Shown: positions 17,124 to 26,105, counted from the first letter of the stretch. The stretch: DNA of 64,000 nt from Neobacillus piezotolerans (GCF_003362805.1 NZ_QNQT01000001.1:434001-498000); one strand, 5' to 3'. Numbers and translations are program-made. Notes: generated by a model not told the origin, from the letters alone.

Positions 17124-17794
17124 AAAAACCTGTCATTTACTGTGATTTTGATGGAACGGTAACCGAAAAAGACAACATTATTTCAATTATGAAAGCCTTC
17201 GCCCCGCCAGAGTGGGAACCGATTAAGGACCAAATCCTATCGGGACAAATCTCAATCAGGAAAGGGGTTGGCGAGCTATTTTCACTGCTTTCCTCAAGCG
17301 ATAAGGAACGGATTGCCGAGTTTGTGATTGGACAGGCGAAAATCAGGGAAGGATTCGGTGAATTCGTCGCTTATGCAAGGGAAGAAGGCATTCCTTTGTA
17401 TATCGTAAGCGGGGGAATCGATTTCTTCGTTCTTCCGCTACTTTCCCAATATGGTCCGTTTGATGGGGTTTTCTGCAATACATCGGACTTTAGCGGTGAA
17501 ACAATCGAAATCCATTGGCCCAACAGCTGTGACGAAAACTGCGGCAATGACTGCGGCTGCTGCAAGCCAAGTGTCATCAGGCGGCTAGGCCATGGGCGCG
17601 ACTATTTTAAGATAGTAATTGGCGACTCGGTAACGGATCTCGAAGCCGCAAAACAGGCGGATTTCGTCCTGGCGCGTGATTTGCTGCTTGAAAAGTGCGG
17701 GGAGTGGGAGCTGCCCCATGATTCATTTAACAACTTTTATGATTGCATAGCATCAATTAAAAAAAGGACAGAGGTGAAAGAGCGGGCATGCTGA
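17120..17794 (+). CDS. mtnX: 2-hydroxy-3-keto-5-methylthiopentenyl-1-phosphate phosphatase
   Basis: 224 residues of the HAD superfamily. The nucleophile motif is [12 protein letters not shown] at the N-terminus, motif II is VSGGIDFF and motif IV is [13 protein letters not shown] Cys cluster ([14 protein letters not shown]) mid-protein is seen in other MtnX proteins. It dephosphorylates the enol product of MtnW to the acireductone. ATG 17120 has AAAGGAGG upstream and overlaps the mtnW stop; it overlaps mtnB by seven bases. Confidence 0.94.
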   Translation: MKKPVIYCDFDGTVTEKDNIISIMKAFAPPEWEPIKDQILSGQISIRKGVGELFSLLSSSDKERIAEFVIGQAKIREGFGEFVAYAREEGIPLYIVSGGIDFFVLPLLSQYGPFDGVFCNTSDFSGETIEIHWPNSCDENCGNDCGCCKPSVIRRLGHGRDYFKIVIGDSVTDLEAAKQADFVLARDLLLEKCGEWELPHDSFNNFYDCIASIKKRTEVKERAC

Positions 17795-18417
17795 ACGAAA
17801 AATGGAATGAGCTTGCTGACGTGAAGGATGAGCTTTCGGGACGGGATTGGTTTATGGGAACAAGCGGCAACCTTGCAATAAAAGTGAGCGGTGAGCCGCT
17901 GCAATTCCTTGTAACTGCGAGCGGGAAAGATAAAAGAAAGCGTACGGATGAGGACTTTTTGCTAGTTGATGAATTTGGCAGGCCAGTTGGGGAAACACAT
18001 TTGAAGCCTTCGGCCGAAACACTGCTGCACGTTGAAATATACAGAAGGACAAATGCTGGCTGCAGCCTCCATGTCCATACAATCGACAACAATGTCATAT
18101 CCGAAATATACGGGGATCGCGGCGAGGTATCGTTCCAGGGCCAGGAGATTATTAAGGCGTTTGATAAATGGGATGAAGATGCGGTCCTCAAGATCCCAAT
18201 TATCAAGAATTTTGCCCATATCCCGACTTTGGCGAAGGAATTTTCGCATCATATCCACGGAGATACAGGAGCGGTGCTCATCCGCAACCACGGAATCACC
18301 GTGTGGGGAAGAAATGCTTTTGAAGCAAAAAAGGTATTGGAGGCTTCAGAATTTTTGTTCAGGTATCAGCTCCGCCTCCTCGAGCACAAACCATTTCAAT
18401 TATTTAAGGTAGTTTAA
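17788..18417 (+). CDS. mtnB: Methylthioribulose-1-phosphate dehydratase
   Basis: 209 residues of the class II aldolase/adducin fold. The zinc-binding His residues are in [10 protein letters not shown] and in the C-terminal [10 protein letters not shown] segment, and GTSGNLAIK near the N-terminus is the phosphate-binding loop. It removes water from methylthioribulose 1-phosphate to give the MtnW substrate. The ribosome site is weak (AGGTGA about 12 bases upstream), consistent with translational coupling to mtnX. Confidence 0.94.
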   Translation: MLNEKWNELADVKDELSGRDWFMGTSGNLAIKVSGEPLQFLVTASGKDKRKRTDEDFLLVDEFGRPVGETHLKPSAETLLHVEIYRRTNAGCSLHVHTIDNNVISEIYGDRGEVSFQGQEIIKAFDKWDEDAVLKIPIIKNFAHIPTLAKEFSHHIHGDTGAVLIRNHGITVWGRNAFEAKKVLEASEFLFRYQLRLLEHKPFQLFKVV

Positions 18418-18420
18418 AAG

Positions 18421-18470
18421 AGCCAGGCTAGAAATAAACCGGGTTTAAGGAAAGCCAAACCAGCCTGGCA
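18421..18470 (+). other. Intra-operon hairpin between mtnB and mtnD
   Basis: GCCAGGCT (18422-18429) pairs with AGCCTGGC (18462-18469) across a 32-base loop. There is no T run, so it is not a classical terminator; it could set mRNA processing or stability between mtnB and mtnD. Confidence 0.4.
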
Positions 18471-18510
18471 AGGTACTGCAAAAACTTATTATAGGAATGA
18501 GGTATTTAAA

Positions 18511-19035
18511 ATGGCATGGATCAACTTTCAAAATAGCGGTGAACAATTACACGGGCAGCAAGAAGTAGCGGCCTTCCTGGAATCACAGGAAGTTATTTAT
18601 GAACACTGGAATGTAGGCAAGCTGCCGGAGAATCTGAAAGAAAACTTTGCTCTGTCCGATGGAGACAAAGATGAAATTCTGAAAACTTTCGAAAATGAAA
18701 TCAAGGAAATTTCAGCACGAAGGGGCTACAAAGCACAGGATGTCATTTCGTTGTCAGACTCGACTCCCAACCTTGATACACTCCTGGAAAATTTCAAGAG
18801 GGAACACCATCATACTGACGACGAAGTCCGCTTCATTGTCAGCGGCCACGGCATCTTTGTCATCCAGGGGAAGAATGGTGAGTTTTTTGATGTTAACCTT
18901 GACCCGGGCGACCTTATTTCTGTTCCTGAAAATGTCCGTCACTATTTTACCCTCCAGGAGGACAGGAAAGTTGTGGCAATCCGGATTTTTGTTACGAAAG
19001 AAGGCTGGGTGCCAATTTACGAAAAAGCTATATAA
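18511..19035 (+). CDS. mtnD: Acireductone dioxygenase
   Basis: 174 residues, cupin fold. The metal ligands are in REHHHTDDEVRF (His-x-His and Glu) and VRHYFTL (distal His). With Fe(II) it converts acireductone and O2 to 4-methylthio-2-oxobutyrate and formate; with Ni it makes the off-pathway product. The start has GAATGAGG upstream. It is the last gene of the riboswitch-controlled operon. Confidence 0.94.
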   Translation: MAWINFQNSGEQLHGQQEVAAFLESQEVIYEHWNVGKLPENLKENFALSDGDKDEILKTFENEIKEISARRGYKAQDVISLSDSTPNLDTLLENFKREHHHTDDEVRFIVSGHGIFVIQGKNGEFFDVNLDPGDLISVPENVRHYFTLQEDRKVVAIRIFVTKEGWVPIYEKAI

Positions 19036-19045
19036 ATATATTCGC

Positions 19046-19085
19046 ATGGGCCGATTCCAGTTGGAGCCGGCCATTTGCATTTTTC
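19046..19085 (+). terminator. Possible terminator after mtnD
   Basis: ATGGGCCG pairs imperfectly with CGGCCAT around a TCC/GGA inner helix, followed by a loose T-rich tail. Confidence 0.45.
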
Positions 19086-19267
19086 GGAAAAATGGTGAGG
19101 ACAATGTCGAAAAACGGCGAAACGTTAGATGTTTTGACCTGTTTTGCGAATCTATTTACATTACTTCCAAAGGCTGGCATAATTCAACAGGTGCCCCTTT
19201 TTACTTCAAGGGTACCTATGGTTATTGTAAAATAATGGATTCAGTTGGAGGCAGGGTAAGGGTGTTT

Positions 19268-19528
19268 ATGAATAGCTTCGAATTGTTGCGATTGATGGAT
19301 GAAATTCAGCGGAAACGAAAAGTAATGATTGAATCGGCAAAAGAGAATGGATTTACAGATGAAATGACAATTCAATACAGCCAGGAACTTGATGAATTGA
19401 TTGTCGCCTATCAAAAAGCAAGGCAAACCGCCTCACAGTACCCAAACCGGGGGGGCAATATCCTTTTAAACTGGCGGCTTGCTCGTACAAACAACAGGGA
19501 AAGGCTGGCGGTCTCCGCGGCCATATAA
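19268..19528 (+). CDS. Spo0E-like sporulation regulatory protein
   Basis: 86 residues. The N-terminal half shows the Spo0E/YisI/YnzD signature: LLRLMDEIQRKRKVMIESA, then SQELDELIVAYQ with the SQELD catalytic motif. These small helical hairpin phosphatases remove phosphate from Spo0A~P and delay sporulation. The ~35-residue tail (GGNILLNWRL onwards) is extra. ATG 19268 follows AGGGTG; an in-frame GTG at 19262 with GGAGG upstream is an alternative. An isolated TGTCGAA, the Spo0A-box core, lies at 19105-19111. Confidence 0.85.
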   Translation: MNSFELLRLMDEIQRKRKVMIESAKENGFTDEMTIQYSQELDELIVAYQKARQTASQYPNRGGNILLNWRLARTNNRERLAVSAAI

Positions 19529-19539
19529 AACATCGGCAG

Positions 19540-19568
19540 GGAATGCGTATAGGCATTCTCTTTTTTTT
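19540..19568 (+). terminator. Rho-independent terminator after the Spo0E-like gene
   Basis: GGAATGC pairs with GCATTCT-side bases around GTATA, followed by a run of nine Ts. Confidence 0.85.
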
Positions 19569-19827
19569 ATGGAAATAATCCAACATTCTATCCAAAATTT
19601 ATTTAAAAAACTTCCAAATGTGATTTATATCATTGTCTATATCTGAATATTTTTTATAGTAGTAATTAACAGCTATGATATTCATCCCACTGGACGGTTT
19701 TCCCGCTTTCCAGGCCGTTGCCGGATTATACCCTTGTCAGCGTACCATGGGTTCTCGCCGTTATTGTTGGTACTATGCTTGTTTTATGATTCATATATCG
19801 TAATACAAAGCATTTGATTAAGTAATA

Positions 19828-19841
19828 GGGAAGCGCTTACA
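19828..19841 (+). promoter_or_regulatory. cre-like CcpA site upstream of fixA
   Basis: GGGAAGCGCTTACA matches the catabolite-responsive element consensus TGWAARCGYTTWCA at 12 of 14 positions, with the core AAGCGCTT intact. It lies 30 bases before the fixA start, in the 342-base gene-free region 19529-19870, which otherwise holds only the preceding terminator and no recognisable gene. A site so close to the start would act as a roadblock or promoter-proximal repressor site. Confidence 0.6.
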
Positions 19842-19870
19842 CAAATTTATTGCAGAGGGGAAGGTAGTAC

Positions 19871-20695
19871 ATGCATATTGTTGTTTGTGTCAAACAGGTA
19901 CCAGATACAAAAATCATTAAAATCAATCCCAAAACAAATACGCTTGACCGCCGGAGCGCGCCAGCCATCCTGAATCCATACGACGCCCACGCTGTCCAGG
20001 AAGCCGTTAAGATCAGGAAGCTGACAGGGGGAACGATCTCTGTCCTTTCGATGGGACCGCCCCAAGCAACGGCTGTCATTAAAAGGAGCGTCGAAATCGG
20101 TGCCGATAGGGGCTATCTGATTTCGGACCGGGCGTTCGCCGGAGCGGATACGCTAGCCACAAGCTATGCGTTATCAAAAGCGCTTGAAAAAATCAGCAAG
20201 GAAATGCCAATCGACATGGTGATTTGCGGAAAGCATGCCATCGATGGGGATACGGGGCAGGTTGGCCCTGGAATTGCCAGGAGGCTGGATATTCCTCCTG
20301 TTACTAATGTGATTGAAGTTGCCGAAGTAAACTTAAAGGAAAAGACAGTCCTGATAAAACGGAAGCAAACAAATGGCCATGAGCTCATACAATCCCAGCT
20401 CCCTTGCCTTCTGACCGTCGAAAAGGAAATAAATGATATTGAATACTCGCCGCTTCCGAATATGATCAAGGCTGCCAGGTACGAGCCTGTCATCTGGGCT
20501 GTGAGTGATTTTGAAAATGTTGACCGGACCCAGCTAGGCCTTAAGGGGTCTCCGACCATCGTAGGCAAAATGTTTTCCCCACCAAAGCCGGAAGGCGGAA
20601 AAAGGCTCGAAGGCACAGCCGATGATCAGGTAAAGGAGCTAATAAGCCTCCTAATGGACAAAAGAGAGCTATTAATGCCCAAATCGGCAAACTAA
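19871..20695 (+). CDS. fixA: Electron transfer flavoprotein beta subunit FixA
   Basis: 274 residues of the ETF beta/FixA family, beginning MHIVVCVKQVPDTK, with LNPYDAHAVQEAVK and CGKHAIDGDTGQVGP motifs that line the nucleotide site. In FixABCX complexes the AB pair bifurcates electrons from NADH to ferredoxin or flavodoxin and to quinone. It is the first gene of a four-gene operon with fixBCX. GGGGAAGG precedes the ATG. The presence of fixC and fixX separates it from the plain acyl-CoA-dehydrogenase ETF of Bacillus. Confidence 0.9.
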   Translation: MHIVVCVKQVPDTKIIKINPKTNTLDRRSAPAILNPYDAHAVQEAVKIRKLTGGTISVLSMGPPQATAVIKRSVEIGADRGYLISDRAFAGADTLATSYALSKALEKISKEMPIDMVICGKHAIDGDTGQVGPGIARRLDIPPVTNVIEVAEVNLKEKTVLIKRKQTNGHELIQSQLPCLLTVEKEINDIEYSPLPNMIKAARYEPVIWAVSDFENVDRTQLGLKGSPTIVGKMFSPPKPEGGKRLEGTADDQVKELISLLMDKRELLMPKSAN

Positions 20696-20727
20696 TCAAA
20701 CCAGCATAAGGGGATAGGAGGATTCTG

Positions 20728-21759
20728 ATGAATTTAGATGATTACAGAGGGGTTTGGGTTTTTATAGAAGAAACGGATGGTGTAATTGAAGGCGTATCAC
20801 TTGAATTGCTTGGCGCGGGAAGAACGCTTGCCGATAAGCTCGAAGTACCGCTTGCCGGAGTCCTGATGGGGGATGGCATTAAGCCGCTTGCTTCAAAAGT
20901 GATCGCGCACGGGGCCGATGAGGTTTATATGATCGACCACCCGGTCATGAAGCACTATCGGACGGAGTCATTCATGAAAGGCGTCATCATGCTCGCCGAA
21001 AAATATAAACCGGAAATCTTTCTCTATGGCGCAACGCCAAACGGAAAGGATTTGGCAAGCGCCGTCGCGACCGATTTGAATACCGGGTTGACCGCGGATA
21101 CGACAATGCTTGATATTGATATGGACAACCGCCTATTTGAAGCAAGCAGGCCGGCGTTCGGTGGAAATATCATGGCGACCATCCTCTGCAAAAAGCACAG
21201 GCCTCAAATGGCGACGGTCAGGCCAAAGGTTATGAAAGCACTCGAACCGGATCCTTCCCGTACAGGGAGGATCATCGAAGAAAAAATCGCGCTTTCGGAA
21301 GAAGATATGCGTACAAAAGTGCTTAAAATTGTGAAAGACATAACAAATAAGGCAAATCTTGCCGAAGCCCATGTCATTGTTTGCGGCGGCAAAGGAATGG
21401 GAGACCTGCAAAACTTCCAGATGCTCTACGACCTTGCAGACGCGATTGGCGCGACTGTCGGGGGAACAAGGGATGTAGTGGAGGCCGGCTGGCTGCCCCA
21501 CCATCTTCAAATCGGGCAGACCGGGGAAACGGTCACGCCAAAAATCTACTTTGCGATTGCCTTATCCGGTGCGATCCAGCATGTCGTCGGCATGAAGAAC
21601 TCGGAAATCATCATTGCAATCAACAAAGATCCAAACGCGCCGATTTTTGATGTGGCCACCTACGGCATTGTAGGGGATGCACTGGAAATCGTCCCGAAAT
21701 TGACAGAACAATTCAAACAGATGCGGAACCAAAAGGGCGGTGAAATCAGTTATGCCTGA
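20728..21759 (+). CDS. fixB: Electron transfer flavoprotein alpha subunit FixB
   Basis: 343 residues of the ETF alpha/FixB family. The C-terminal FAD domain has [32 protein letters not shown] and [16 protein letters not shown], all expected for FAD binding. It pairs with FixA. GGAGG is eight bases upstream, and its 3' end overlaps fixC by eight bases. Confidence 0.92.
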   Translation: MNLDDYRGVWVFIEETDGVIEGVSLELLGAGRTLADKLEVPLAGVLMGDGIKPLASKVIAHGADEVYMIDHPVMKHYRTESFMKGVIMLAEKYKPEIFLYGATPNGKDLASAVATDLNTGLTADTTMLDIDMDNRLFEASRPAFGGNIMATILCKKHRPQMATVRPKVMKALEPDPSRTGRIIEEKIALSEEDMRTKVLKIVKDITNKANLAEAHVIVCGGKGMGDLQNFQMLYDLADAIGATVGGTRDVVEAGWLPHHLQIGQTGETVTPKIYFAIALSGAIQHVVGMKNSEIIIAINKDPNAPIFDVATYGIVGDALEIVPKLTEQFKQMRNQKGGEISYA

Positions 21760-23047
21760 AAAATTTGATGTAATCGTCGTTGGCGCCGGCCCAGCCGGCA
21801 CGGCATGCGCCCTTGTGTGCGCGAAGAATGGATTGAATGTGCTGCTGATTGAAAGAGGGGAATACCCTGGAAGTAAAAACGTAATGGGCGGAGTCCTTTA
21901 CAGGAAGCAGACTGAGGAATTGATTCCCGAGTTCTGGAAAGAAGCGCCACTTGAGCGGCCAGTCGTCGAACAGCGTTTTTGGATGATGGATAAGGAATCA
22001 GTCGTTTCCTTCGGGTATAAAGGTATGGAATGGGCAAGTGAACCATTTAATAATTTCACTGTCCTTAGGGCTCAGTTTGACCAATGGTTCGCCCAGAAGG
22101 CCGTCGAACAGGGCGCGCTTCTGATCAACGAGACTGTAGTAACCGAATGCATCGTAGAAAACGGGAAGGTGATCGGGGTGAGGACGGACCGGCCAGACGG
22201 CGATGTGTACGCTGACGTGGTTGTCCTGGCCGACGGAGTTAACTCCCTTCTAGGTAAGCAGCTTGGTTTCCATAAAGAGTTCCGTCCTGATGAAGTTGCT
22301 TTGACAGTGATGGAAGTTATCAATCTTCCAAAGGAAAAAATTAACGACAGGTTCAATCTTGAAGGCAACCACGGCTGTACGATTGAAATATTCGGGGATT
22401 CCACAAAAGGGAATCTAGGTACTGCTTTCCTATATACAAATAAAGAGAGCCTCAATATCGGAGTTGGAACAACCTTATCGAGCATGATCAAAGCGAAACT
22501 GAAGCCGTATGACCTGCTCGATTACCTAAAGACCCATCCGATGGTGCGCCCGATGCTTGAAGGCGGGGAATCAGCAGAATATTTGGCCCACCTCATACCT
22601 GAAGGCGGTTTCAGGTCGGTTCCAAAGGTCGCCGGGAATGGGGTCGTGGTTGTAGGGGATGCAGCGCAGCTTGTCAATGCGATTCACCGGGAAGGGTCGA
22701 ATATGGCCATGTATTCCGGAAAGCTGGCCGCGGAAGCGATTATTGAGGCGAAAGCTCGCGGCAATTACAGCGAAGCAAGCCTGAACAGTTATCGCGAAGC
22801 GCTTTATGGCAGCTTTATCATGAAAGACCTTGAAAAGTACAAGGATGCGGCACACACATTTGAAAAATATCCACAGTATTTCAAGGAATACGTACCAATG
22901 ATGAACCAGGCAATGAGCAAATTCTTCACGGTTGACGGAACACCTAAACGCGACAAGCAGAAGGAAATCATGAAGAGTATTACTAGTGAACGCGGCACGC
23001 TCAAGGTGCTGCAGGATGTCTATCGCGCATGGAAGGCGGTGAAATAA
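21752..23047 (+). CDS. fixC: FixC, ETF:quinone oxidoreductase-like flavoprotein
   Basis: 431 residues. The N-terminal FAD-binding motif is VIVVGAGPAGTACALVCAKNG, with the downstream VVLADGVNSLLG and GVVVVGDAAQLVN motifs of the ETF-QO/FixC family. It receives the high-potential electrons from FixAB and reduces quinone, with FixX as ferredoxin partner. ATG 21752 is preferred to the upstream GTG; it overlaps the fixB end, and its TAA overlaps the fixX ATG by one base. Confidence 0.92.
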   Translation: MPEKFDVIVVGAGPAGTACALVCAKNGLNVLLIERGEYPGSKNVMGGVLYRKQTEELIPEFWKEAPLERPVVEQRFWMMDKESVVSFGYKGMEWASEPFNNFTVLRAQFDQWFAQKAVEQGALLINETVVTECIVENGKVIGVRTDRPDGDVYADVVVLADGVNSLLGKQLGFHKEFRPDEVALTVMEVINLPKEKINDRFNLEGNHGCTIEIFGDSTKGNLGTAFLYTNKESLNIGVGTTLSSMIKAKLKPYDLLDYLKTHPMVRPMLEGGESAEYLAHLIPEGGFRSVPKVAGNGVVVVGDAAQLVNAIHREGSNMAMYSGKLAAEAIIEAKARGNYSEASLNSYREALYGSFIMKDLEKYKDAAHTFEKYPQYFKEYVPMMNQAMSKFFTVDGTPKRDKQKEIMKSITSERGTLKVLQDVYRAWKAVK

Positions 23048-23331
23048 TGTCAACCAAGACTCTGGAAGAAAAACAATATCTCCTCCGTTTCAGGTGTGAC
23101 ACGAAGTCCCATCTAACCGTTCTTGACCATGATATTTGCGCGACAAAATGCCCTGATAAGCTCTGTACTGTGTTCTGCCCCGCCGAAGTGTACAAATGGG
23201 AAGGGAAGCGGATGCAGGTAGGCTTTGAAGGCTGCCATGAGTGCGGCAGCTGCAGGATTGGCTGTCCTTACCAGAATATCAAATGGGAATATCCAAAAGG
23301 CGGGCATGGCATCGTCTTCCGCCTCGCCTAA
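23047..23331 (+). CDS. fixX: Ferredoxin-like protein FixX
   Basis: 94 residues with the conserved ATKCPDKLCTVFCPAEVY segment and one complete [4Fe-4S] motif, CHECGSCRIGCP. It is the ferredoxin-like subunit that works with FixC. Start and stop overlap with fixC (TAATG) indicates coupling. It closes the fixABCX operon, followed at once by a strong terminator. Confidence 0.93.
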   Translation: MSTKTLEEKQYLLRFRCDTKSHLTVLDHDICATKCPDKLCTVFCPAEVYKWEGKRMQVGFEGCHECGSCRIGCPYQNIKWEYPKGGHGIVFRLA

Positions 23332-23345
23332 GGTAATATGAATTT

Positions 23346-23385
23346 CAAAAAAGCTGTCCGCTTCATTTCGCGGACAGCTTTTTTA
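23346..23385 (+). terminator. Rho-independent terminator of fixABCX
   Basis: A perfect 15-bp stem, AAAAAAGCTGTCCGC with GCGGACAGCTTTTTT, loop TTCATTTC. Confidence 0.95.
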
Positions 23386-23501
23386 CGTGCATTCAACCTT
23401 TTAATAAGTATATGGGTGGAATAAACACTATTTGCATGATATGTACGGGATTTCACAAATGAAGGCAAAAAGAAGAAGCAAAAGAGAGGAAGATGGGACG
23501 G

Positions 23502-23843
23502 TCAGCTGATTTTTTTATCCGAGCCCATTGTGCAAAGTACATCATTTTTCCCAAATGATTCGATTTGTTGCGCAAGTTCGATTGCGGAGTCGATCGACTC
23601 CAATAATGTGGAGGCGTAATAAGGGTTCTCCCAGCTGAATGCACCTTCAGGGTCGGATGTGTAGACGAGCACCTTCCAATTGCAGCACCCTGCTGGCAGC
23701 CCTTCATGTTCACCCTGGAGCGCGATAAGCCAATGGGTGGCGCCTGTATCCGCAAAGGGGGATTCATTTAATAAGGCGGTGTCGTTCATCCCGATCGGCA
23801 TCATACTTTTTGGATAAAAGTCTCTATAATGTGGGAAATTCAA
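23502..23843 (-). CDS. Conserved hypothetical protein, TTG start
   Basis: 113 residues, soluble, acidic to neutral, with a WLIALQGEHEG segment, paired cysteines (GCCNWKV) and a C-terminal helix rich in Ile/Glu/Gln. I do not recognise a family. The start codon is TTG at 23843 with a very strong AAGGAGGG seven bases upstream, which supports a real gene. It stands alone between fixX and the hemerythrin gene; no function can be inferred from these neighbours. Confidence 0.65.
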   Translation of the reverse strand: MNFPHYRDFYPKSMMPIGMNDTALLNESPFADTGATHWLIALQGEHEGLPAGCCNWKVLVYTSDPEGAFSWENPYYASTLLESIDSAIELAQQIESFGKNDVLCTMGSDKKIS

Positions 23844-23970
23844 GCTTTGTCCCTCCTTATTTTGGTTCTAACTAAATTATATGAAATCTTTGGCGGTGGA
23901 TGACAGGTTAAATGTTAAAAATTTTCGAAAATTGTAAGCGTACCCATTCCTTTTTGACGAATTTGTGGCA

Positions 23971-24013
23971 TGTGACCGCCATCACAACTAATTGGTTGAA
24001 AACTTCCTATAAT
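23971..24013 (+). promoter_or_regulatory. Fnr-type activator site and -10 of the hemerythrin gene
   Basis: TGTGACCGCCATCACA (23971-23986) matches the Fnr/Crp consensus TGTGA-N6-TCACA exactly. A perfect TATAAT lies at 24008-24013 with no -35 hexamer at the proper distance. If transcription starts about seven bases after the -10, the box is centred at -41.5, the classic position for class II activation by Fnr. Confidence 0.72.
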
Positions 24014-24050
24014 GTTCTCAGATAACAATCTATTGAAAGGGGAAATAAAA

Positions 24051-24578
24051 ATGAACGGTTGCTTGAGCGCATTTGGAGGAGCAGGGGAAGTTGAACTATG
24101 TTCCGGACTGAAACAATTAAAAGAGGAGCATCCCCCCCTTCTTTCCCAATTGGATGGCCTGCTTGAGGCAGTCAGGAAAATTGAAAGAGGCGAATATATA
24201 AAGGAAACATTCTTCGAATTGACTGAAAAGACAAAGCTATTCATTGCCGATTTGGGCCCCCATTCCGACCGGGAGGAAGGCGTGCTGTTCGAAATGATGG
24301 GGGAGTATATTGGGCGTACTTCTGGCCCTATCGCTGTAATGGAGTATGAACATGACCGGGCAAAGGACCTGATAGGCACTTATTTGACCAAAGCAGCGGA
24401 AGAAGGTGCGGAATTTTCCGAGGATGAAATCCGGGGGATGGCCGACCGGATCAAAGAAGCTTACTATACATTGACCGAGCATTTCGCCAAGGAGGAAAAT
24501 GTCCTATTCCCAATGGCGCAGCGGATGTTATCAGAGGAAGAGAAAGAGGAACTATACCGCAGAATAAGAGAAATCTAG
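24051..24578 (+). CDS. Hemerythrin-like (HHE) domain protein
   Basis: 175 residues, all helical. His and Glu ligands of a di-iron HHE fold are seen in EEHPPLLSQL, GPHSDREEGVLF, MEYEHDRAK and TEHFAKEENVLFP. Such proteins bind O2 or NO or help repair iron-sulfur centres under nitrosative stress. AAAGGGGA precedes the ATG. The upstream Fnr-type site implies induction when oxygen is low. A Cys near the N-terminus (NGCLSA) and one in ELCSGLKQ might also bind metal. The gene is monocistronic. Confidence 0.85.
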   Translation: MNGCLSAFGGAGEVELCSGLKQLKEEHPPLLSQLDGLLEAVRKIERGEYIKETFFELTEKTKLFIADLGPHSDREEGVLFEMMGEYIGRTSGPIAVMEYEHDRAKDLIGTYLTKAAEEGAEFSEDEIRGMADRIKEAYYTLTEHFAKEENVLFPMAQRMLSEEEKEELYRRIREI

Positions 24579-24597
24579 TAATGATATCACTAATGAA

Positions 24598-24634
24598 GCG
24601 GCAGCCGAATTTACATCGGCTGCCGCGTTTTAAT
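24598..24634 (+). terminator. Terminator after the hemerythrin gene
   Basis: An 11-bp stem, GCGGCAGCCGA with TCGGCTGCCGC, followed by GTTTTAATT. Confidence 0.85.
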
Positions 24635-24671
24635 TAAAATAGGTGCGGCCCCAGCGGATGCTTACATACTT

Positions 24672-25898
24672 CTATTGCCATTGCTCCAGTTTTTTGTCCG
24701 GCGGAAGGAGAAACGCTGACAAGCCTATTAATGGAAGGAAGCCGACTCCAGTGATCATTTCCTTCAGGCCCGCGAGATCGGCGATATAGCCAAGGCCAAC
24801 CGAACCGATCGCTCCCATCCCAAAGGCGAGGCCCACCGTAAGCCCGGACATCAGCCCAATTTTTCCAGGCACGAGTTCCTGGGCATACACAACCGTTACA
24901 GAGAAGCTTGTCATCAAAATGAAACCATTCAGGATTAGGCAGGCAAGCGCAGCAGCGGGAGGCAAAAATGGCATAATCGCCGAAAAAGGGACCGCGAAAA
25001 GCATGGACGCGGAGATGACATTCTTTTTCCCGAACCTGTCGGCAATTGGCCCGCCAAAAAATGTTCCGGCAGCACCCGCGACGAGGAATGCGAAAAGCAG
25101 GTATTGCGCATGCTTGATTGTAAATGAGTATTCCTGGATTGCGTAAAAAGCGTAAAAGTTTGTAATTCCGGAAATATACCAGGAGCGGGCGAAAATCAGG
25201 AGCAGGATTAATGCCAGCGCCGGAATGACGCCTTTCGCCAGAGGGTTCTTCCCGGCGCTTTTCCCCACTTGTTTTACTGCCGCACTCTTTGCCGCAGAAA
25301 GCCTTCCAGAGTACCAGCGTGCAATATACACGAGCAGGACTACAGCAATTCCTGCTACTACGGAAAACAAAGCCGCCCCTCTCTGCCCGAATGGGACAAG
25401 GATTAGTGCTGTGATTAACGGAGCCAAAGCTTGGCCGGAATTCCCGCCGACCTGGTAAATGGATTGGGCAAGTCCCCTTCTCGGTCCAGCCGCCAGATAG
25501 GCGACACGGGATCCTTCAGGATGGAAAATCGCTGAGCCGATTCCGATAAAAATAACGTAAAGAATGATTAGTACAAAATTCGGAGCGAAAGCGAGGCCAA
25601 GAATACCTGCCATTGAACAGGCAAGACCGGCCGGCAGTGCATATGGCATTGGTTTTTTATCTGTCATCAATCCGACGGCGGGCTGCATGACGGAGGAAAC
25701 GATATTCAGCGCGAAGGCGATCATGCCGAGCTGGGTGAAGCTAAGACCCAGAGATTTGCCGATAATCGGGAACATGGCAGGAACGACCGCCTGGAGCGAA
25801 TCATTCAACAAATGGCATACGCCAATGATAAACAGGATTTTATATGCAGTTGCCTGTTCGGCTTGGGTGGGTTTTTGGATTACTGCTGCCTGGTTCAT
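24672..25898 (-). CDS. MFS transporter, Fsr (fosmidomycin resistance)-like
   Basis: 408 residues with about twelve hydrophobic segments. The N-terminus CHLLNDSLQAVVPAMFPI and the SFTQLGMIAFALNIVSS block are typical of the Fsr branch of the major facilitator superfamily; GLMTDKKP and GPIADRFGKKN are the inter-helix MFS loop motifs. These are proton-driven exporters; the actual substrate is unknown. AAGGGGAG lies eight bases before the ATG. It is divergent from an MhqR-like regulator, with a shared 207-base regulatory region, so it may be part of that regulon. Confidence 0.85.
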   Translation of the reverse strand: MNQAAVIQKPTQAEQATAYKILFIIGVCHLLNDSLQAVVPAMFPIIGKSLGLSFTQLGMIAFALNIVSSVMQPAVGLMTDKKPMPYALPAGLACSMAGILGLAFAPNFVLIILYVIFIGIGSAIFHPEGSRVAYLAAGPRRGLAQSIYQVGGNSGQALAPLITALILVPFGQRGAALFSVVAGIAVVLLVYIARWYSGRLSAAKSAAVKQVGKSAGKNPLAKGVIPALALILLLIFARSWYISGITNFYAFYAIQEYSFTIKHAQYLLFAFLVAGAAGTFFGGPIADRFGKKNVISASMLFAVPFSAIMPFLPPAAALACLILNGFILMTSFSVTVVYAQELVPGKIGLMSGLTVGLAFGMGAIGSVGLGYIADLAGLKEMITGVGFLPLIGLSAFLLPPDKKLEQWQ

Positions 25899-26027
25899 GT
25901 GGAAAACTCCCCTTAAGTTTGTCCCCCCTATATTACAGCATTTTCGTCCCGTTAAAAATAAAAAGAATCAATTTTTAGTTTAATTTATGGGTAAAGTAGT
26001 GTATGGAAGTTACTGTAAGAAGAGCCG

Positions 26028-26073
26028 TTGACAAGGGCGAAAAAGTTTATTATAATTATCTTGAATTCAAGAT
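26028..26073 (+). promoter_or_regulatory. SigA promoter with MhqR-like operator
   Basis: TTGACA (26028-26033), 17-base spacer and TATAAT (26051-26056) form a consensus promoter. A perfect 16-bp palindrome, ATCTTGAATTCAAGAT (26058-26073), covers the expected transcription start. It resembles the B. subtilis MhqR operator core (ATCTCGAATTCGAGAT) at 14 of 16 positions, so the downstream MarR gene probably represses itself. Confidence 0.85.
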
Positions 26074-26105
26074 TATTTTATTAGCCATAAAAGGATTTGA
26101 TTTAA

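Noticed and set aside
19105-19111. TGTCGAA, the Spo0A box core, upstream of the Spo0E-like gene.
   Set aside because: A single 7-base match is expected by chance every few kilobases and no second box or promoter is near.
18695-19528. A 277-codon frame joining the mtnD region to the Spo0E-like gene.
   Set aside because: Its first half overlaps mtnD in another frame and has no similarity; only the last 86 codons form a Spo0E protein, which has its own start.
19674-19796. Possible remnant of a membrane protein gene in the gap before fixA: frame 1 reads MIFIPLDGFPAFQAVAG and another frame reads LVSVPWVLAVIVGTMLVL before a stop.
   Set aside because: The two parts are in different frames, have no ribosome site and match no family I recognise; it may be chance or a decayed gene. 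A protein search with both frames would decide.
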